Below are positions 5,901-6,969 of a stretch of DNA of 6,969 nt, piece after piece. Both the position numbers and the translations under genes were made by a program. The notes beneath the pieces are model-generated. The model had not been told where the DNA came from and did not search any database. It saw only the letters and a program-made list of their open reading frames with translations. Position 1 is the first letter of the stretch; each line of letters opens with the position of its first letter. The stretch is from NCBI GenBank assembly GCA_029939545.1, contig JAOZSS010000129.1, positions 1 through 6,969 of the forward strand. Reading direction: 5' to 3'. The DNA comes from Kiritimatiellia bacterium (GTDB lineage Bacteria; Verrucomicrobiota; Kiritimatiellia; UBA8416; JABMPJ01).

Positions 5901-6969
5901 AGCTGCTGCGATTCGATAGCGTGGGCGGTGCCAGCGGCAACATGCTTTTGGGCGCGTTGATTGGGTTGGGCGTGGATCGCAATCAGCTTTCGGCGATGCT
6001 TCGTGCGCTGCCGATAGAGGGCTTCAATCTGGACGTCACCGAGGTCACCCGCTTCGGACAGCGTGGTCTGCACGTGGAGGTTGTTGTGGCCGACGAGCAT
6101 CATCCGCACCGCGGCCTTAGCGAGATCCGGGATATCATGGCAGATGGCAAGCTGGGTGAACGCACCCGCTCACTCGCTCTGGCCACCTTCCAGCGACTGG
6201 CGGAGGCCGAAGCGTCGGTGCACGGCACGACGCCGGAGGCCGTCCACTTTCACGAAGTCGGCGCCATGGATGCCATTGTTGACATCGTGGGGTCCTGTGC
6301 CTGCCTCGAACTCTTGGAGATCGATGCCGTGCAGTGTTCTGCACTGCCGGTAGGTACCGGAACTGTTGCGGCAGCACACGGCGTACTGCCGCTTCCGGTG
6401 CCGGCTACGGCAATACTCCTAAAGGATACGCCCGTCACGCCCACCGCATTGCCTTTCGAACTAGTGACCCCCACCGGTGCGGCACTGCTCACAACGTGGG
6501 TGGACCTGCTTCCTACTGTAGTGGGGGAGACTGGCGCTGTTCGCGCCGTGGCAACCGGCTTCGGCACTCGTGAACTTCCCGACCGACCCAACGCCCTGCG
6601 CGCCATGCTGCTTGAGAGCGACGAAGACAGGACCAGTGAGACCGGCGACGCATGCAGTGTGCTTGAGTGTAACATCGACGATATGAGCCCTGAGCTGGTC
6701 GGTTCGCTCTACGAGCGCCTGCGGTCGGCCGGGGCGTTGGACGTTTTTACGACACCGGTCCAGATGAAAAAACAACGGCCAGGCGTGTTGCTTACCGTGT
6801 TGTGCAGCGAAGCACAGCGTGAGTCACTTCTGGAAATCATTTTCACGGAGAGCTCCACCTTCGGGGTCCGCGAATACCCTGTTTCGCGGAGCACCCTGGA
6901 TCGCGAGTTGGTGCCCGTTGGGACCCCGTACGGGATTGTCAATGTCAAGGTAGGGCGCTGGAAGGGCCA
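5897..6969 (+). CDS. larC: LarC, nickel insertion protein (3' end outside window)
   Basis: LarC inserts nickel into the dithiolated pincer precursor in a CTP-dependent reaction, completing the cofactor used by LarA lactate racemase and relatives. The frame runs from ATG 5897, sharing ATGA with the larB stop, for 357 codons to the window edge without a stop; perhaps 40-60 residues are missing. Hallmarks are the N-terminus MKLLRFDSVGGASGNMLLGA, a short His cluster (DEHHPHRGL, near 66-74), HFHEVGAMDAIVDIVG (117-132), PTGAALL (192-198) and LECNIDDMSPELVGSLYERL (256-275). In Lactobacillus plantarum the protein is made from two frames joined by programmed frameshifting. Here both halves lie in one continuous frame. 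The His cluster is shorter than in many homologues. LarE, the sulfur donor, is not seen and may lie downstream. Confidence 0.96.
   Translation, partial: MKLLRFDSVGGASGNMLLGALIGLGVDRNQLSAMLRALPIEGFNLDVTEVTRFGQRGLHVEVVVADEHHPHRGLSEIRDIMADGKLGERTRSLALATFQRLAEAEASVHGTTPEAVHFHEVGAMDAIVDIVGSCACLELLEIDAVQCSALPVGTGTVAAAHGVLPLPVPATAILLKDTPVTPTALPFELVTPTGAALLTTWVDLLPTVVGETGAVRAVATGFGTRELPDRPNALRAMLLESDEDRTSETGDACSVLECNIDDMSPELVGSLYERLRSAGALDVFTTPVQMKKQRPGVLLTVLCSEAQRESLLEIIFTESSTFGVREYPVSRSTLDRELVPVGTPYGIVNVKVGRWKG

Noticed and set aside
6765..6775. A6 run in larC as a programmed frameshift site
   Set aside because: The larC frame continues unbroken through and past this point, so no frameshift is needed to make the full protein.

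Overview
This is a high-GC bacterial window of about 7 kb, probably from a contig end: bases 1-51 are an unbroken run of C, most likely a sequencing or assembly artefact. Nothing fixes the taxonomy. Single-chain (alpha2-type) glycyl-tRNA synthetase, larB/larC, a membrane GGDEF protein and repeat-rich intergenic spaces fit a free-living, deep-branching Gram-negative lineage such as the PVC group; that is a low-confidence guess. The lipobox protein is compatible with a Gram-negative envelope but does not prove it.

Layout. (1) Positions 52-670, plus strand: the C-terminal 44 codons of a truncated unknown gene, about 180 bases with several hairpins that can form alternatives, then a small predicted lipoprotein. 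(2) Positions 671-909: an intergenic space with a TTGGAATG tandem repeat and an imperfect inverted copy, then a hairpin that may end transcription arriving from the right. (3) Positions 910-3298, minus strand: four genes read right to left. They are a multi-pass membrane diguanylate cyclase (GGEEF intact, I-site degenerate), a Sm_multidrug_ex-like membrane protein whose start overlaps the cyclase stop, a 58-residue unknown protein with a GTG start and strong ribosome binding site, and a 68-residue protein that is almost entirely a MshEN cyclic-di-GMP-binding domain. (4) Positions 3299-3551: a divergent intergenic region containing an 18-base inverted repeat. (5) Positions 3552-6969, plus strand: glyS, larB and larC, tightly packed; larC runs off the right edge.

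How the genes may work together. The minus-strand block reads as a compact cyclic-di-GMP module, with one gene making the messenger and one encoding a minimal receptor; the two genes between them have no known role in it. This is the most interesting part of the window, and the functional link is inferred from adjacency and domain content. The plus-strand block joins a housekeeping synthetase to two of the three genes for the nickel-pincer nucleotide cofactor used by LarA-type racemases and epimerases. LarE and LarA are not seen here and could lie beyond position 6969 or elsewhere.
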